A DNA stretch of 64,000 bases from Margaritispora aquatica (Eukaryota > Ascomycota > Leotiomycetes > Helotiales > Discinellaceae). Shown one piece after another: positions 11,609 through 23,376 of this stretch (position 1 is its first letter; every line of letters begins with the position of its first letter). The DNA is taken from contig VJWN01000018.1 of the NCBI GenBank assembly GCA_007644065.1, positions 186,001-250,000 of the forward strand, in the 5' to 3' direction. The position numbers and the translations under genes were made by a program. The notes beneath the pieces were generated by a model. That model was given only the letters and a program-made list of their open reading frames with translations, did not search any database and was not told the DNA's origin.

Positions 11609-12856
11609 CTAGTTCCATTGAGAGGTGTTTTGACGGTTTCCTGCTTGTGCAGCGCGGTGTGGAGTCTGTCTATTGGGAATTCGGTTGCGGCTGCTATCTC
11701 TCTCCCATTCGAGAACTAGCTTTAACTCATCATCCGTGTTTCCAGCGAAAGGATTTGCCTGTCTTTTGCACGACTTCCCAATAGTCTTCAAGAAAGCAAT
11801 GTCGTACTTGATTACAGATCCAGATGGTCGTGAAACCTTGTTATTCTTGGCCTCTCCAAAGTCCTCGCTTATGATAATTACCGATTCCAAGGTATCTAGT
11901 TTCTCGTTGTGGGTTTGAGGAGTGTCTCGGTATGAGCGTGCCTTTAAATGACTGTGGGCCATGAATTTCTTTATTCCGTTAAATCTTTGTTTAGAGCGTA
12001 GGATAGAATGACTTACAATGAAAGCATCGTTCATCTGCTTAGAATCAACCTTTCCAACATTCTGCTGAGAGTTGGAACGAACACTCAAGGGTGGCGTTTC
12101 CAATGTGGTCAAGCTCTCAGCTGGCTTCGATAAGTGGGAAGTGGACAATGGAGTTGAGGGAAGGTTGACTCGAATCGGAGAGACTTGGGCTAAAGCAGGT
12201 ACTGTGACTTGGTGAAGTACTTGATTGCCAGATGGAGATGCGAAGACGTTGTCGTGTTGTGTCTTGACAGCATTTGTGATTATACCAGATCCATTAGTTG
12301 CCTTCGTTGGAGAGAATCTATTGATAGTCTGCTTTACAGGGCTGATTGGCTGTGGAATTCCGACACATTTACCAAATCGAGGGCTGGATGGCGATGTCAA
12401 GAAATCCTGATCTAGTCTGCATTGTAAACCATTGCCGCCTCCAAGGACGGTGGTGAAGATCTCCGTGGCAGTCTTCTTCTTCCCAGGACTCTGTTGGCTT
12501 GGACCATCGTCTTGGTAGCTTTTGATGACTCCTGGGCGTGTGACCTCAAGTCCCTCAACACGAGAAGCAGCAATCCTATGGAATTGTTCTTGAATGCCAA
12601 CGAGGCTGTTCTTGGTAACACTAAGGGTCTTCGACATCTCTTGAGCAACGGCTCTCATTGAGATCTGAATAACCGTGAACATCTCCTCCCTAGAAACAGT
12701 GATCTCACGCTTGAGACGATTGATATCAGACTCGAGGCTGATGATATACTGAAGAACTGCTTGAGGATCCTTATTGACAGCTGTCAGGATATCTTGTGGT
12801 GTAAGGTGGGCGCTGGCAGGTTCAGGCATCGCATGGCCACGATACGGAGCATCCAT
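11609..12856 (-). CDS. unrecognised coiled-coil, Ser/Pro-rich protein
   Basis: Minus-strand gene of 415 aa from ATG 12856; the frame extends 20 codons upstream only to a TTG. A coiled coil at about residues 20-75 (LQYIISLESDINRLKREITV and following heptads) leads into a long low-complexity Ser/Pro/Thr region with SP and TP sites. The C-terminus is basic (NRIPNRQTPHR). A probable intron of 48 nt (11969-12016; donor GTAAGT, acceptor AAG, CTAAA-type branch) sits within the open frame and has no stop, so the spliced product would be 399 aa. I do not recognise the family. A structural or scaffolding nuclear role is possible from composition but is not shown. Confidence 0.65.
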   Translation of the reverse strand: MDAPYRGHAMPEPASAHLTPQDILTAVNKDPQAVLQYIISLESDINRLKREITVSREEMFTVIQISMRAVAQEMSKTLSVTKNSLVGIQEQFHRIAASRVEGLEVTRPGVIKSYQDDGPSQQSPGKKKTATEIFTTVLGGGNGLQCRLDQDFLTSPSSPRFGKCVGIPQPISPVKQTINRFSPTKATNGSGIITNAVKTQHDNVFASPSGNQVLHQVTVPALAQVSPIRVNLPSTPLSTSHLSKPAESLTTLETPPLSVRSNSQQNVGKVDSKQMNDAFIVSHSILRSKQRFNGIKKFMAHSHLKARSYRDTPQTHNEKLDTLESVIIISEDFGEAKNNKVSRPSGSVIKYDIAFLKTIGKSCKRQANPFAGNTDDELKLVLEWERDSSRNRIPNRQTPHRAAQAGNRQNTSQWN

Positions 12857-14991
12857 CTTGGTGTCTGGGGATAGAATGATGGAAATAGAGCTGATTCTAT
12901 GTGGTTGGTAGGCCAAGGTCAGGTCGATGCGCTGTAGTCAAGAAGTTGCGAGCCAGCAGTTAGGTACAACCTCGCGAGTGTTGATGGAGACTTAAGCTTC
13001 GGTCGAGACAAAAATTCCAAGCATCATTCAAAAATGGCACTTGGTTTCGAAAAGAGTACGGTGCCGTTTTGTGCTGAGTTGTGTATTGTGGGAAGGAAGT
13101 TATGATGAGGAAGGATTATTTTGTTTGGAAGGAGCTGCCTCTCGTGGCGAGGTATCGAAGCGAGAACAGACGCGTCAAAGGTTCGTCCAACACTTCTAAA
13201 ACTTGCCATCAAATTCTATAATTGGGTGGAGATCTGGTTGGATTTAGCAAGTAATTAATTTTTTGAAACGATGCAATTGATGGCTCCTCCTAATTTTAAT
13301 GTTGATTGCTCAACAAGTACGCGAAAAAAAATTGACACCTGCAAGCAGAAACCTCTTTCATGACCGGTCAGACCGGGAGGGATAAGAAGAACTCAACACG
13401 AATATGAGCCTGTAGATAGCATTGGATGGGCTTTCTTTCTTCCAGACATGAAGACAAGGCAAATTAATACTTAACGCGCCTCAGAAACCAAGGAGACTAG
13501 GTCTTTTCCAAGTTATGGAAAGATTAGATTTAGCTCACAATAAGAAGCTAACTGGCCATGGAAAGTAAGTACCGATATTTGACCACCCCTGTCGTCTAAT
13601 CGCTACATAGATTCTGTAATGTTAGAGGGTTAGCGATTTAGAAAATACAGAAATTGACTGCCAGGCAATGGGCTGCAAACTGCAAACAAACATACTCGGA
13701 ACTGAACCATCGTAAGCAGCTGCAAACAAGACAGCTTGTTGTATCGGGGAATGCATATTGTTGCTACCATTTGTAACTCACAAAAAGTCACAGCCTGTCT
13801 TATGGAAATCTAAATCAGGGTTATAGCTTGGTAGGTCTATCCCGAAAGCATTATTAAACTTCTCCTCCCTCGTAAAGTTTAATGCGATGAAGCACAAGCT
13901 AAATAGAAAGCAATCCACAGACAAAGAAATACGAACAAGACAATAGACACTTCGAAATTTCATTCTACCAAACATTTGTAAATGGTCCTATGCTATCCAA
14001 GTCTCCTCTAACAAGTTTTCAGAATCAAATGCTAATATTGAACAGTTATAAGTAGTCCAGGTACTCGAACATCTCTCCCATACAATTAGGGAAGATGGGG
14101 GTATCGTGAGCCGAGGAGACAAACGAGAATTCTTGCAAGTTCTGGAAGCTACCACAAGACATTCCCTTGGACGTCCTGCTGGAACCCACAAATCTGGATG
14201 GTTCGAGGACTTTACGGCTCGGTGATTGGGAGGTCGCTGCGGTCATTGAGTGGCATCTGCATGATACCCGAATATTCTGAAACTTTTTCCCGACTTGAAG
14301 AGGCTAAGCATTTCTGCCGAAGCTTGCGTTGTAGCTACATGATTGACAATTTGGAGGGTTGAACAATGAAAATTAATCAGATTTGACAGTCAACAAAGAG
14401 CAGCTTTCCCCGCTATATATCAAAAATCTTATCCCAAACCATTTACAGGAGACGGATTTCGATGAACTTGAACTCTAGACAGACATAAAATGGCAAGAGA
14501 CTGAAGACAGAAATCAAGACTAATTTTCAAACCCCGTTCCACATAATGGCGAAGCGAAATCAGAAAGGAACTGTCCAAATTCGCCCATAAATCTGTCGTC
14601 CACAACTTTAATCGTAACGGAAATCCTGCAGCTTTCTGGATATAATCTGCTACTGTCTAACAACGAACCTCAAAGTGGTTTTCGCTGCTATTTGATCAAG
14701 CCAACGGACAATAACTTGCCAAAATGCAATTGATGGAAATCATGTTTTTCACCACTACTTTCATATTTCCTCATTTCGAGGCTTCTATCGAACTTTGACA
14801 ACACAATTAATGACCATTGTAAAGCTATATATCGAGTCTTTCCATGTTTTACACAAGAGAAATATGTTATGTAAAAGATGAGAACATTATTGGATCCAAC
14901 AAAGCAGAGCTGTAGTCTGTAGAATGATCACGTGACCCACATACTAAGTACATAAACATACACACGGAACAAATTTTCATGCTTAAAAACA
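12857..14991. other. intergenic, no gene seen
   Basis: About 2.1 kb between the promoter side of the coiled-coil gene and the tRNA. It is AT-rich with only short open frames of no recognisable content. The first few hundred bases must hold the promoter of the minus-strand gene ending at 12856. Confidence 0.45.
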
Positions 14992-15100
14992 GGCGACGTG
15001 GCCGAGTGGTTATGGCGCCAGTTTCAGGATTTTCAAGTACTGTATTTGAATTCTCGATTACTGGTTCGAAAGAGCGTGGGTTCGAGTCCCACCGTCGTCA
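14992..15100 (+). tRNA. tRNA-Leu(CAG) with a 30-nt intron
   Basis: The acceptor stem GGCGACG (14992-14998) pairs with CGTCGTC (15093-15099) with one G-U pair, followed by discriminator A. The D arm is GCC-GAGTGGTTAT-GGC. The anticodon stem is CCAGT (15018-15022) paired with ACTGG (15060-15064), and the loop TTCAGG carries anticodon CAG at 15025-15027. A 30-nt intron (15029-15058) follows position 37, the usual nuclear tRNA intron site. A long variable arm and a T arm (GTGGG-TTCGAGT-CCCAC) complete a class II leucine tRNA. CCA is not encoded, as expected. It decodes CUG. Confidence 0.93.
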
Positions 15101-15109
15101 GAGAAATTA

Positions 15110-15114
15110 TTTTT
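15110..15114 (+). terminator. RNA polymerase III T-run
   Basis: Five T residues begin 10 nt after the tRNA end, which fits a short Pol III terminator. Confidence 0.6.
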
Positions 15115-15408
15115 GCACATTTTGAGGACTGTTTTGCTTCTTAAAGTGTTGGTTACCGGAACATGACTGAGCGGACATGAAGATTCGTGCTCATTGGCTT
15201 TACGTATCTATTTTTGGACCTATCAATCTCCCTTACAACCTCAGCATGTATTCGCGAATCACATTTATGTCGTGGAACTGTGAAACCAACTGATATTACG
15301 CGTCCTCCTCGCAAGTATTGTACCTCGATGGAAGGTGTTGTTGAAACTTCTCCAAGCGCGCAGTGTCGAGACGATGGTAGAAGCTCATGATTGAATCGAA
15401 CCTCTCAT

Positions 15409-18297
15409 TTACACAACCGAAAGAGTCTTCCATTCCAAGCCACGAAGACAATATTCTCCTTCGCTTGAGTTCATACGAAAAACCCCAAGCCTTTGGTACT
15501 CTTGCCGGAAATTCCCAGTAGGGACAACAACTAAGCCAATTAGCGAGCTTTGCGTCTCGTGCTCGTTGTCGAGAGTGTCTTCGGTATAGTAGAGAATAGG
15601 TAGGCAAATGGCATTCTCCGGGAAATTCTTGGTCATTGTGTCTGGGAAGTATTCGGACATGAAACTTTCGAGAGACTCATGCGAAAGTGCCAAACGATAG
15701 CACTTGCCTTCTTTGTCACATCGACAGATATCTAGTGTTGGAGCAGATATACTGAAAGCGCCATCTTTGATTTTGCCGGTTGAGCCTCGTTTGTCATCAA
15801 CTCCGAGCGTCCATATGCTTTCAATCTGTGCAACAAAAGTCATTCGCGGTTTAGACTTGCAGACGAACCTAACTTTCCCATCGATAGCAGCCCATGACCA
15901 TGATGGCGCTCTATAGCTGGCATTAGGTGTTATCTGAGGAACCTCAGCGTAGTAAAGCAAGCTTCTGGCGAAGTCCCTCTTCCACAGACCAGCGTAGTAC
16001 TGATCTTTCATTGTTTGCTGAACAGCAATTGCTAGACTAGATATTGCAACCAATTTATCATCTGGCATCGTAAGATTTGCGTCAGTGTAAATTTCAACAA
16101 TCTCTTCCCAGTGTTCGTCCGATGGTGTCAAGGTCGCACCGTCTAACTTTCGAACTGGTTTCAGGACTGGCTCTTCTGCGAATATAGCAATCGGTGGAAT
16201 GTGTTTCGATTCTAGCTCAGGCCACGCTTCGCAAGCTTTTGCCGATTGGCATTCCCAGAACAGCTGGCTTTCAGTGAAGTGCAGGCAACGAGTGGATAAC
16301 AACCGCTCCTGAAGAGTCCATGCTCGCCTGCTTAACGGAGTGGCATCAACTTCTGTAGCCCAGAGGTTCGTTGTGAGAGCCTTGGTAACAATTTCAGATC
16401 TCATTTCGTCGTTCAGGAACTCTCTTTGCCACTGGTAGCGCTGGAGCTCGGCATATCGGTGAAGTAGGTCAAGATTTCCCGGATCTTCTGATATTTTCTC
16501 GTGCAGTCCTCTTTCCTCGAATTGCTCCCACACAGATAGATGAGATACGTTTTTTTATTAATTGTGGCTTTCCATTAGATTGACCTCCTTTTGTAAGCGC
16601 GAAGTAGTAGTCTTTGGAGGAGTCAAAGGAGCTGCGATGGGTAGAATCATGTGTTTTTGCCCACTGATTAATTGTAAGAATCGTTTCCCGCAAGCCTGGC
16701 AAGAGTCTCTGATCATCTGCATCGAATACAGATACTTCACTAAAACGGCTAATCCTCTTTCCTCTTGAAAAGTCCATGATTTCATCTAGGTAGGAGCCAG
16801 AAGCTGGACTAGTATGGGGTGCGAGAATAGATTGATCCTGAGCAGGCGTCTTGAGAATGACTTCTAGCAAATAAAATCCATCCTTGGTGTGATTTTTTGC
16901 CTCTCTCCTCACCTGCACAATTTTCAAGTCGTTGTGTAGGTGTTTGAGAAGTTTTGATTCGGGGTAATTTTCGAGTCCACGTTCCACCATCATTTTCAAA
17001 ATGGACTCTTCTGGATTAAGCAAGGAGATTCTCTCTCTGGATTTAATTCTGTTTGTTTCACCCCTGAGGGTCCGTAAGAATCGTCTGTTCCAAGTTTCAA
17101 CTTGTAAGCTGGAGGGGCTAATTGGCTTTAATTTGTTATTTTCTTCCGAAGAAAATTTCACCTCAAGAGGTGGGTGGTCAGAGAAGCATCTTCTATTGCC
17201 AGTTGATGCCTGTGAGGCAGATATCGTGAGATATGCAAATTTGTATATGCTTCCCATCGAAGCAGACTCATGGAGCCAATCAACATGATCACTTGTGTCT
17301 TGAATGATACACAACGCATCGATCCAGAGATATTTGATCCCAAGTCGACGAGTGATTTTGATGGCGTCTTGATTAGATTTTGGGAGCAGCGCCACATTGA
17401 TTTCATGACATAAGGAGGATTATGATGTCTTGGTCAGTAATACTCCCGGTGATGGACTCCACCGGTAACTAAGAGCAGTATAAGGTACAAATTTCGTTCC
17501 AGGTTCTGGAATCCAAAGATGCACCTTTTCTGATCCATCTTTCGTTCCAACATTAACGAGACGCGTTGGAAGCTGGGGATCCTTGTTGTTCGAGACAATA
17601 CACTTAGTATGCTTCGAGTTGCGAGTTTTTATCCAATGAGTAGCAAGTGACAGGGTATCGTCTGAGCCAGTATTGGTACTTTCCATGTGGCCATCCATCA
17701 GAAGTGGAAGGCCTTTACTGTCCTTTAGCGAGAGCGTTATTGATATCTGGGATTTTCACTCGCGATCTTGTTTTATAACCTGGAGACGTACCATTGGTAG
17801 CAACGGCTCTCCGACCTGGAGCCATACCGAAAGCAATACACTGTTTACAATGTTGTGTTGCTTCAATTGATAGATAAACGGTGCGGGATGCTCCTTCGAG
17901 TGTGAGGTCTCGAGTAACGCCCTCACCACCGATCCTGACATATTTGGCAATCTGTATTTGGAAAATGGGAAGTTCCCGGTTGCAATCTCTCTTGGGGGAT
18001 TGAAACTTTCCACCAAAGCAATTGCGGGGTAAAGAGATCCTTTGCATCCTCGTAGATTTCGATTTTAGGGATATCATTATTTGATTCCTGCTCTTTATCC
18101 CAGGCATCACTCAGTCTTTTCCTCTTCCTTTCGTCTCTCAGGTCTCTGTCTTTCTTTGAATGTTCGAGTCGAGGTTGCACCCAGGGAGTTGCCACAGCTG
18201 GTGCTATGATGCCTCCAAGCCCTCTCTTCTTTGGTGGGGTATATGGTTCGACCTTTTGACGAAATTCAAGAAACAGGCGGCAGTAATCGCAGAACAT
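15409..18297 (-). pseudogene. HET-domain (heterokaryon incompatibility) gene, decayed
   Basis: The HET signatures are clear in order on the minus strand: a PTRLVNVG lead-in and YTALSYRW (17420-17698), then AIKITRRLGIKYLWIDALCI and MGSIYKFAYLTIS (16558-17395), then RRAWTLQERLLSTRCLHFTE (15409-16533). HET proteins control self/non-self recognition and can trigger cell death after hyphal fusion. The gene is interrupted. TAA at 17420-17422 lies in the frame between LLTKTS and the conserved helix, with no GT-AG pair able to remove it. The frame then shifts by one at an A7 run (16550-16556 on the complementary strand). The N-terminal part, from ATG 18297 (MFCDYCRLFLEF), changes frame at least twice between about 17700 and 18050. 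Some N-terminal changes could be introns, but the first two lesions are hard to explain by splicing. The exact 5' and 3' limits are uncertain. Confidence 0.75.
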
Positions 18298-19897
18298 GAC
18301 TGCGGGAACGACACAGAATAGATGGCAGCGGACTTAAGATTATTCTAGGTCGGCGACGTGCCTACTTCATGTACCTGCACTCCACATACTGGCTGCAGGT
18401 AGCTGACCAATTACTAGTATCTTCCTTCGGCTAAGCCTCAACGTCTAACATCAATATAAATGAGCCGTGTTCCAAATATGCTTGATATAGCTGTCTAATG
18501 ATTCTTGTCAGCTTAAGTCTAACACAAATCAGAGAAGTTCCATATGTTGGCATGTATGAAGCATGGGGATCAAAGTGTGTTCATAACCATTGATAGATCC
18601 GCATTAAATCTGTCCACGCTAAGATTGACCTGGGCATTACTATAGCCGCATCTTTCAGACGCACTAAGGGACTTACTCCAAACCATTCTGTGACGTGTAT
18701 AGTTTCTCTTCAATACCCTGGTTGTGTGATCAACTTGTTTGGTTCTCATCAATTACTTATCGCCATATCGCTGATGACCAAAATCTTGGCAGTGAACTAC
18801 TGTCATGTGACCGACCCATCTACCTTATCTGGGTAGCTACTTAGGTAGGCATGGTAACGTTATAACGGAATGGAAGTCCATTTTGATGACTTATTGTTGT
18901 TTCCTGAAGGCTTTATATGTGCATGGTTAGAGGTTGCCGACCTGCTTAAACTCACAAGTACATGAAATGGTGTGTCTAATTTTTACATGCTTGACTAGGT
19001 AGATGCTTGACCTCTTTGAGTTGTGTCATACCACGGATATTTGAAATAGAAAACATAACACTTTATATAATTGATAATCTTAAGCTTATGCCGAAACAAT
19101 GTGCACAAAAGTAATGTTATCATATCTGGTCTTGGCCAATACCTAATTTAGCAAATGTTCAACATGGCTCTCTAACTCGGCTCTGCATTTTCGGTCTTTA
19201 TATCTTGTAAAATAATTACTGGTTTATGCCTTTTGATTTTTATTCAAACCCGAAAGTCAATTGCCTTTCCTTCGTAGTATCATTTCGGCTTAGTACCTAA
19301 AATCTTATAACAAAGTACTCGCTATTTCTGTTACAACTAACCCCACTGTTTCCAAAATATCCAGGACATTGATTGGTACATGGCATTTATCAAACACAGT
19401 GCATTATTTATTCCTTTATTTTGACGAGTTTAACTTTATTAGTTGTTACGAATTCGGCTAGTCTGCGCTAAAAACCACGCTAGCAGTTTAACCTATAAAC
19501 TCTCCTTTTATTTTCTCTCATCTTCTTTTCCAAGAAAAACCTTTAATTCTCAGATGCCCTTTTCTCTCCGTTGCAACGTTCGGTTTAACACATAGCAGAT
19601 ACACTACGTCAATCAGTCACGTCGAAATCGACACTAGACGCGACTCTCATTACGCGACTTTTCAGCAATTATTTCTGCGGACAAATGATAACGCAGACGA
19701 CAGCAAGGTGTCTGCATCCGAACTTTTCAACTGTTGCTGCTCCCTGATCATCTTGAAATTTTGATCTGAGCAATTATCGACTTTAGCCACGTGACGGTGC
19801 TCCTTAACGAGGGTGTTTTTTTGTCACCCATTAAGGGTTGATAACAGTTGCTGTTATTTTGTGGCTATCTTTCCTAGAATAGGTTGGCTTTTGCAGC
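18298..19897. other. intergenic, AT-rich
   Basis: About 1.6 kb between two divergently oriented loci, notably AT-rich from about 19000 to 19500. No gene is seen. The sequence just before 19898 should contain the promoter of the zinc-finger gene. Confidence 0.45.
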
Positions 19898-22683
19898 ATG
19901 CCGCCCGCTGAAGATCCACCAGAGGTGGAGATGGTCGATCGTGAGGATCACACAGATAACAGCACATTTGGTGACGAAAATCATGTGACAGAAGCGATCT
20001 CGGTTACTGAGTCCTCCAAAATGGCACTGGATACAGATGTTTCCAAGCTAAAAGATACTCCTGATTCTGGTACTGATTCATCCGAGAAGCTGAGGTCAAG
20101 CACTGACGAAAATGGAGCTCAAGTAGGTGAAGCTCAACAGGCATCCAACGCATTGCACGAATCAGAGCAAATCAAGTTGGAGAAGGATAAGAGTCGTCTC
20201 ATGGATGTCTTATTAGACGTTTCCGATCAGGCAGCCCAGCAGGTGTTTCGAAAGGAGTGGCGCAAGATTCTGTTCAATGGTTACAACGAAGAGCACATAG
20301 TTTATCTTCTAAAAGCGGGGCTTAAGAATGCAAATGCTTCAGTGCTCCAGAAAGTCGTCAAAGACGATGCGGTATTTAAGGATCCTCTTCGGACTGCTGC
20401 CTCCCGAAGCCCAGCTATCATTGCAAGCGTTCTAAGAAGCTCGAGTGCTGCTCAATTATCCGAGCACGCTCCAAAGTCTGTTATCGACAAGGTGGTCGAA
20501 TGGAGGATTAAGCATGCCCCTGCACGAGATTTAATCAACTGGCTTGCTGCTGGGGAGCGATTGGGTTTTCGTGGAGACGATGCTCTTGATGAGTTTGACG
20601 AGACGGTTGTTCCAAATATCCCCATTCCAGCTCAGAAACAAGTCCCAGTTACAAACGGAGTATGTCGTTTTCTTCATCAACCTACACAATGCTGGACAGT
20701 GAATTTCAAGAAGTCTCCCTCGCGGGCATACTGACATCTACGTAGCTTAAACATCAGCCTCCACCAATGCCGTACCAACAAAGATCGACTCAGAATGGCT
20801 TGGTAATTCCACCTACAAATAGCATTCCCTCCGCTCATGGACTTCCAGTGGCATACAGTGTTGCCCCAAAACAATTTTCCACTCCAATGGCGTATCAGGA
20901 TCCCTTACTTCTTGAACAAGAGAGAAATAAAGCTGCGCAGGGCCCTGAAATAGTGAAGAAGATACGGTAAGCTCAGTTATTATTTTCTCAAACTGCTTGA
21001 CAGTATACTTTTCCAAACTTTCTCTTACAAGAATGTTGATTTGAGCTTTGTTATTTGATGAATCGTGTTCAATGCGGTTTCCCGCTATGTTCACAGATTT
21101 CTAATTCTCTCAAAGTGGTTATAAAACAACCGTAAGACTCAGCACCCCAGATGATCTTGTATGACCGCACTGCTCACGAAAGCTGCCGACAGTGTCTGGC
21201 TATCGATTCCACATATGGAAGCGAGTGTGCAAAGAGAACAGGAAGCAAACAGATAGCAGGTCAGATTGTCCGAACTGCTTATCAAGTTTCCTAGGCAAGC
21301 AAGGCTTAGTCTACCATCAAATGCGCTCTATATGTCAAAAAGATGATGGGAATGCAGATGACTCACAGGCGTAGGTCTTTTCACATTGTTTCTTTCTAAC
21401 AACAGACCCACAGCCACTAACATTTTCTGTACAGAGAGTCAGCTGCGAAAACATCAAGGCCCTCTCCTAGGGGATCGTTACCAGCCCAACCGCCAGCACA
21501 TTCAGCCCCACAAGCTCTTCCTTCCAAACGCAACAGTACAGCTATGGAATCAGGAATCCCTAGCTCGTCTGTTCCGCCGAAGCTTCCAATGAATACACCA
21601 CAAACCAAGAAAGGAGAGGCTGAATATAGGATGTCACCTGCTGATCTCCCACCTGAGAAGCGTGCTGCAATGGATCAAGAAATTATGGAAGAGGATGAAA
21701 AGTTCAGGAAGAAGATTGAGTCGATCCCCAAGAATCTCAGCGAAACTGAACGTTTAAATCGAGAAACCGGCTATAAGAATGCCAATGCCACTCGCAAGAG
21801 CCAGATTCGGAAGTCGTATGGTGTGAGCCTACGTTTGAGAGAAAGGGACAAGAAGCTCAAGGCTGCAGCAGAAGCTTCTACTCCAAGCTCAGCTGGTTTT
21901 TTGGAGCAGTTTCGTGCTCCTTCGTCATCATTATCACGACAGTCTTTAGGAAACAATACTGGCACTCCAATAGCTACTGGCTTCTCTCCTATCAATACCC
22001 CTGGCAGCAGCTCAAACGGCTTTATCAATACCCCATCCCATCCGCAGTATAAACGACCACAATCAAATGCTGCAGAAATAACACACAACCCACGTTCATC
22101 ACACCCCAATACTCTCACTCATGCTCGTGAGAGCGATGCTTCAATTCCTGCTGGCTTTGGTGTCTTGCGAGCCTCGAAGCCATCTCCCATTCCACCTATG
22201 AATTATCAACAAGTTCATCAAACCAATAAGCGTCGTCGTACCTCTGAAGATACTTCCTCTCCTGGGACAGGTTACAGCACACCGTATAAGGGTTACGGTT
22301 TTCCAGCAGCGCCAGCTTCTGGCATGGCAATGATCCACGCTGAAGATGCAGCCACCAAATATGCCAAGATAGTCAACAATTCCAAGAGCTCTGAGCCTGT
22401 TCGTCGGCAGACCAATGGTCCTGCTCCACAGGGCACTAATGGAGCAGCAGTCATCCCGTCATCGAAGTTCTCTATCGTCTTGCCTAGCTTGGTTGGAACA
22501 GGAACAAAGGAGAGTGCCTTTACAATTATCGACAGCTCGTCAGGAGAAGATGAGGCGGATATTCCTTCCAAGACTGTAATGAGAGCTCCTGTGCCTGTAA
22601 AGGATGGTGATGGCCCTGTCACTGAACAGGGAGAAGCCATGGACATGCCTTTGCCTTCGATTGAGGGTTCCCGTGGCGAGTGA
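19898..22683 (+). CDS. nuclear-type zinc-finger protein, first finger disrupted
   Basis: Exons supported: 19898-20659, 20746-20966 (introns with GTATGT...TAG and GTAAGC donors), a finger exon ending at 21370, and 21435-22683 (intron 21371-21434, GTAGGT...CAG). Exon 1 has an acidic Ser/Thr-rich start and a helical domain (about residues 100-235) that I do not recognise. The finger exon encodes CPNCLSSFLGKQGLVYHQ...C, a C-x2-C-x12-H-x5-C finger, preceded by a near-copy PHCSRKLPTVSGYRFH...C whose first cysteine position is TGA (21162-21164). No acceptor gives the right phase to join exon 2 to the finger frame. The last exon (from ATG 21544 or earlier in frame) is Ser/Pro/Asn-rich with a KRRRT nuclear signal and a SUMO-interaction-like FTIIDSSSGEDEAD segment. 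The finger suggests nucleic-acid binding; the function is unknown. Confidence 0.65.
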
Positions 22684-23376
22684 TCGAGCTTTGGAGCGTA
22701 AGGGGACGGCGAGCATTGCTTTTCACAGAACTTTTTGATATTGCATTCTATTCGTTGAGCTTAGAGGTCAAATTCTCACATCGCTTCGTAGCATGGAACT
22801 AGTAGAACGTACAATGGGCATATCAAACAATGGCTGGATCATGGCGTTTGTATGAATAGGATTGCAGACTCGGCAAACGGAAGGAGGCGTTGCGTCGCAT
22901 GGATATCGACATATGCGTGGTTTCCATGGATATCTACTATGGGCGGAGTTATTGCAGCATGGATACGGCGTGGCTTATGAATGATGGCCCAAGGGCTACT
23001 CAAGCGTGATTCTTTTGACGAAATAGATATTAGAAATAAACGTTGTTTTCCAATGTTATTGTTTACCACTATCTGACTGACGCGATAACGTAAATGAGAT
23101 AGCTAGTCGGAAGTAAGATCTTACATGTTTCAATTCCAATCATGCACAGTGCATCTGTGAAAAACACACTAGAATTCAATTAAGCCTCTCAATATGCTCA
23201 AGGGCTAGGAGGAGAGAAACTTAAATCACATATGACGGTCAGTAGCACTACATATTCCAACAGTATAATACAATGCCAGCCTATGAGGATAGTTTCTCAA
23301 TGCTCCCAAGCCATAAACGCCAAACAATGCTTTCCTCCTAGGCACTTCGAGTCCCATCCACGCCTCTCAAGTGTCT
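22684..23376. other. intergenic, 3' flanks
   Basis: About 700 bp between two converging genes; nothing recognisable beyond expected 3' UTR sequence. Confidence 0.4.

Noticed and set aside
16558..17395. HET part as an independent intact gene
   Set aside because: Apparent start is GTG and the domain clearly continues upstream past a stop and downstream in another frame.
18298..19897. RIP-degraded transposon
   Set aside because: AT-rich but without terminal repeats, transposase-like remnants or a clear TpA excess that I could establish by eye.
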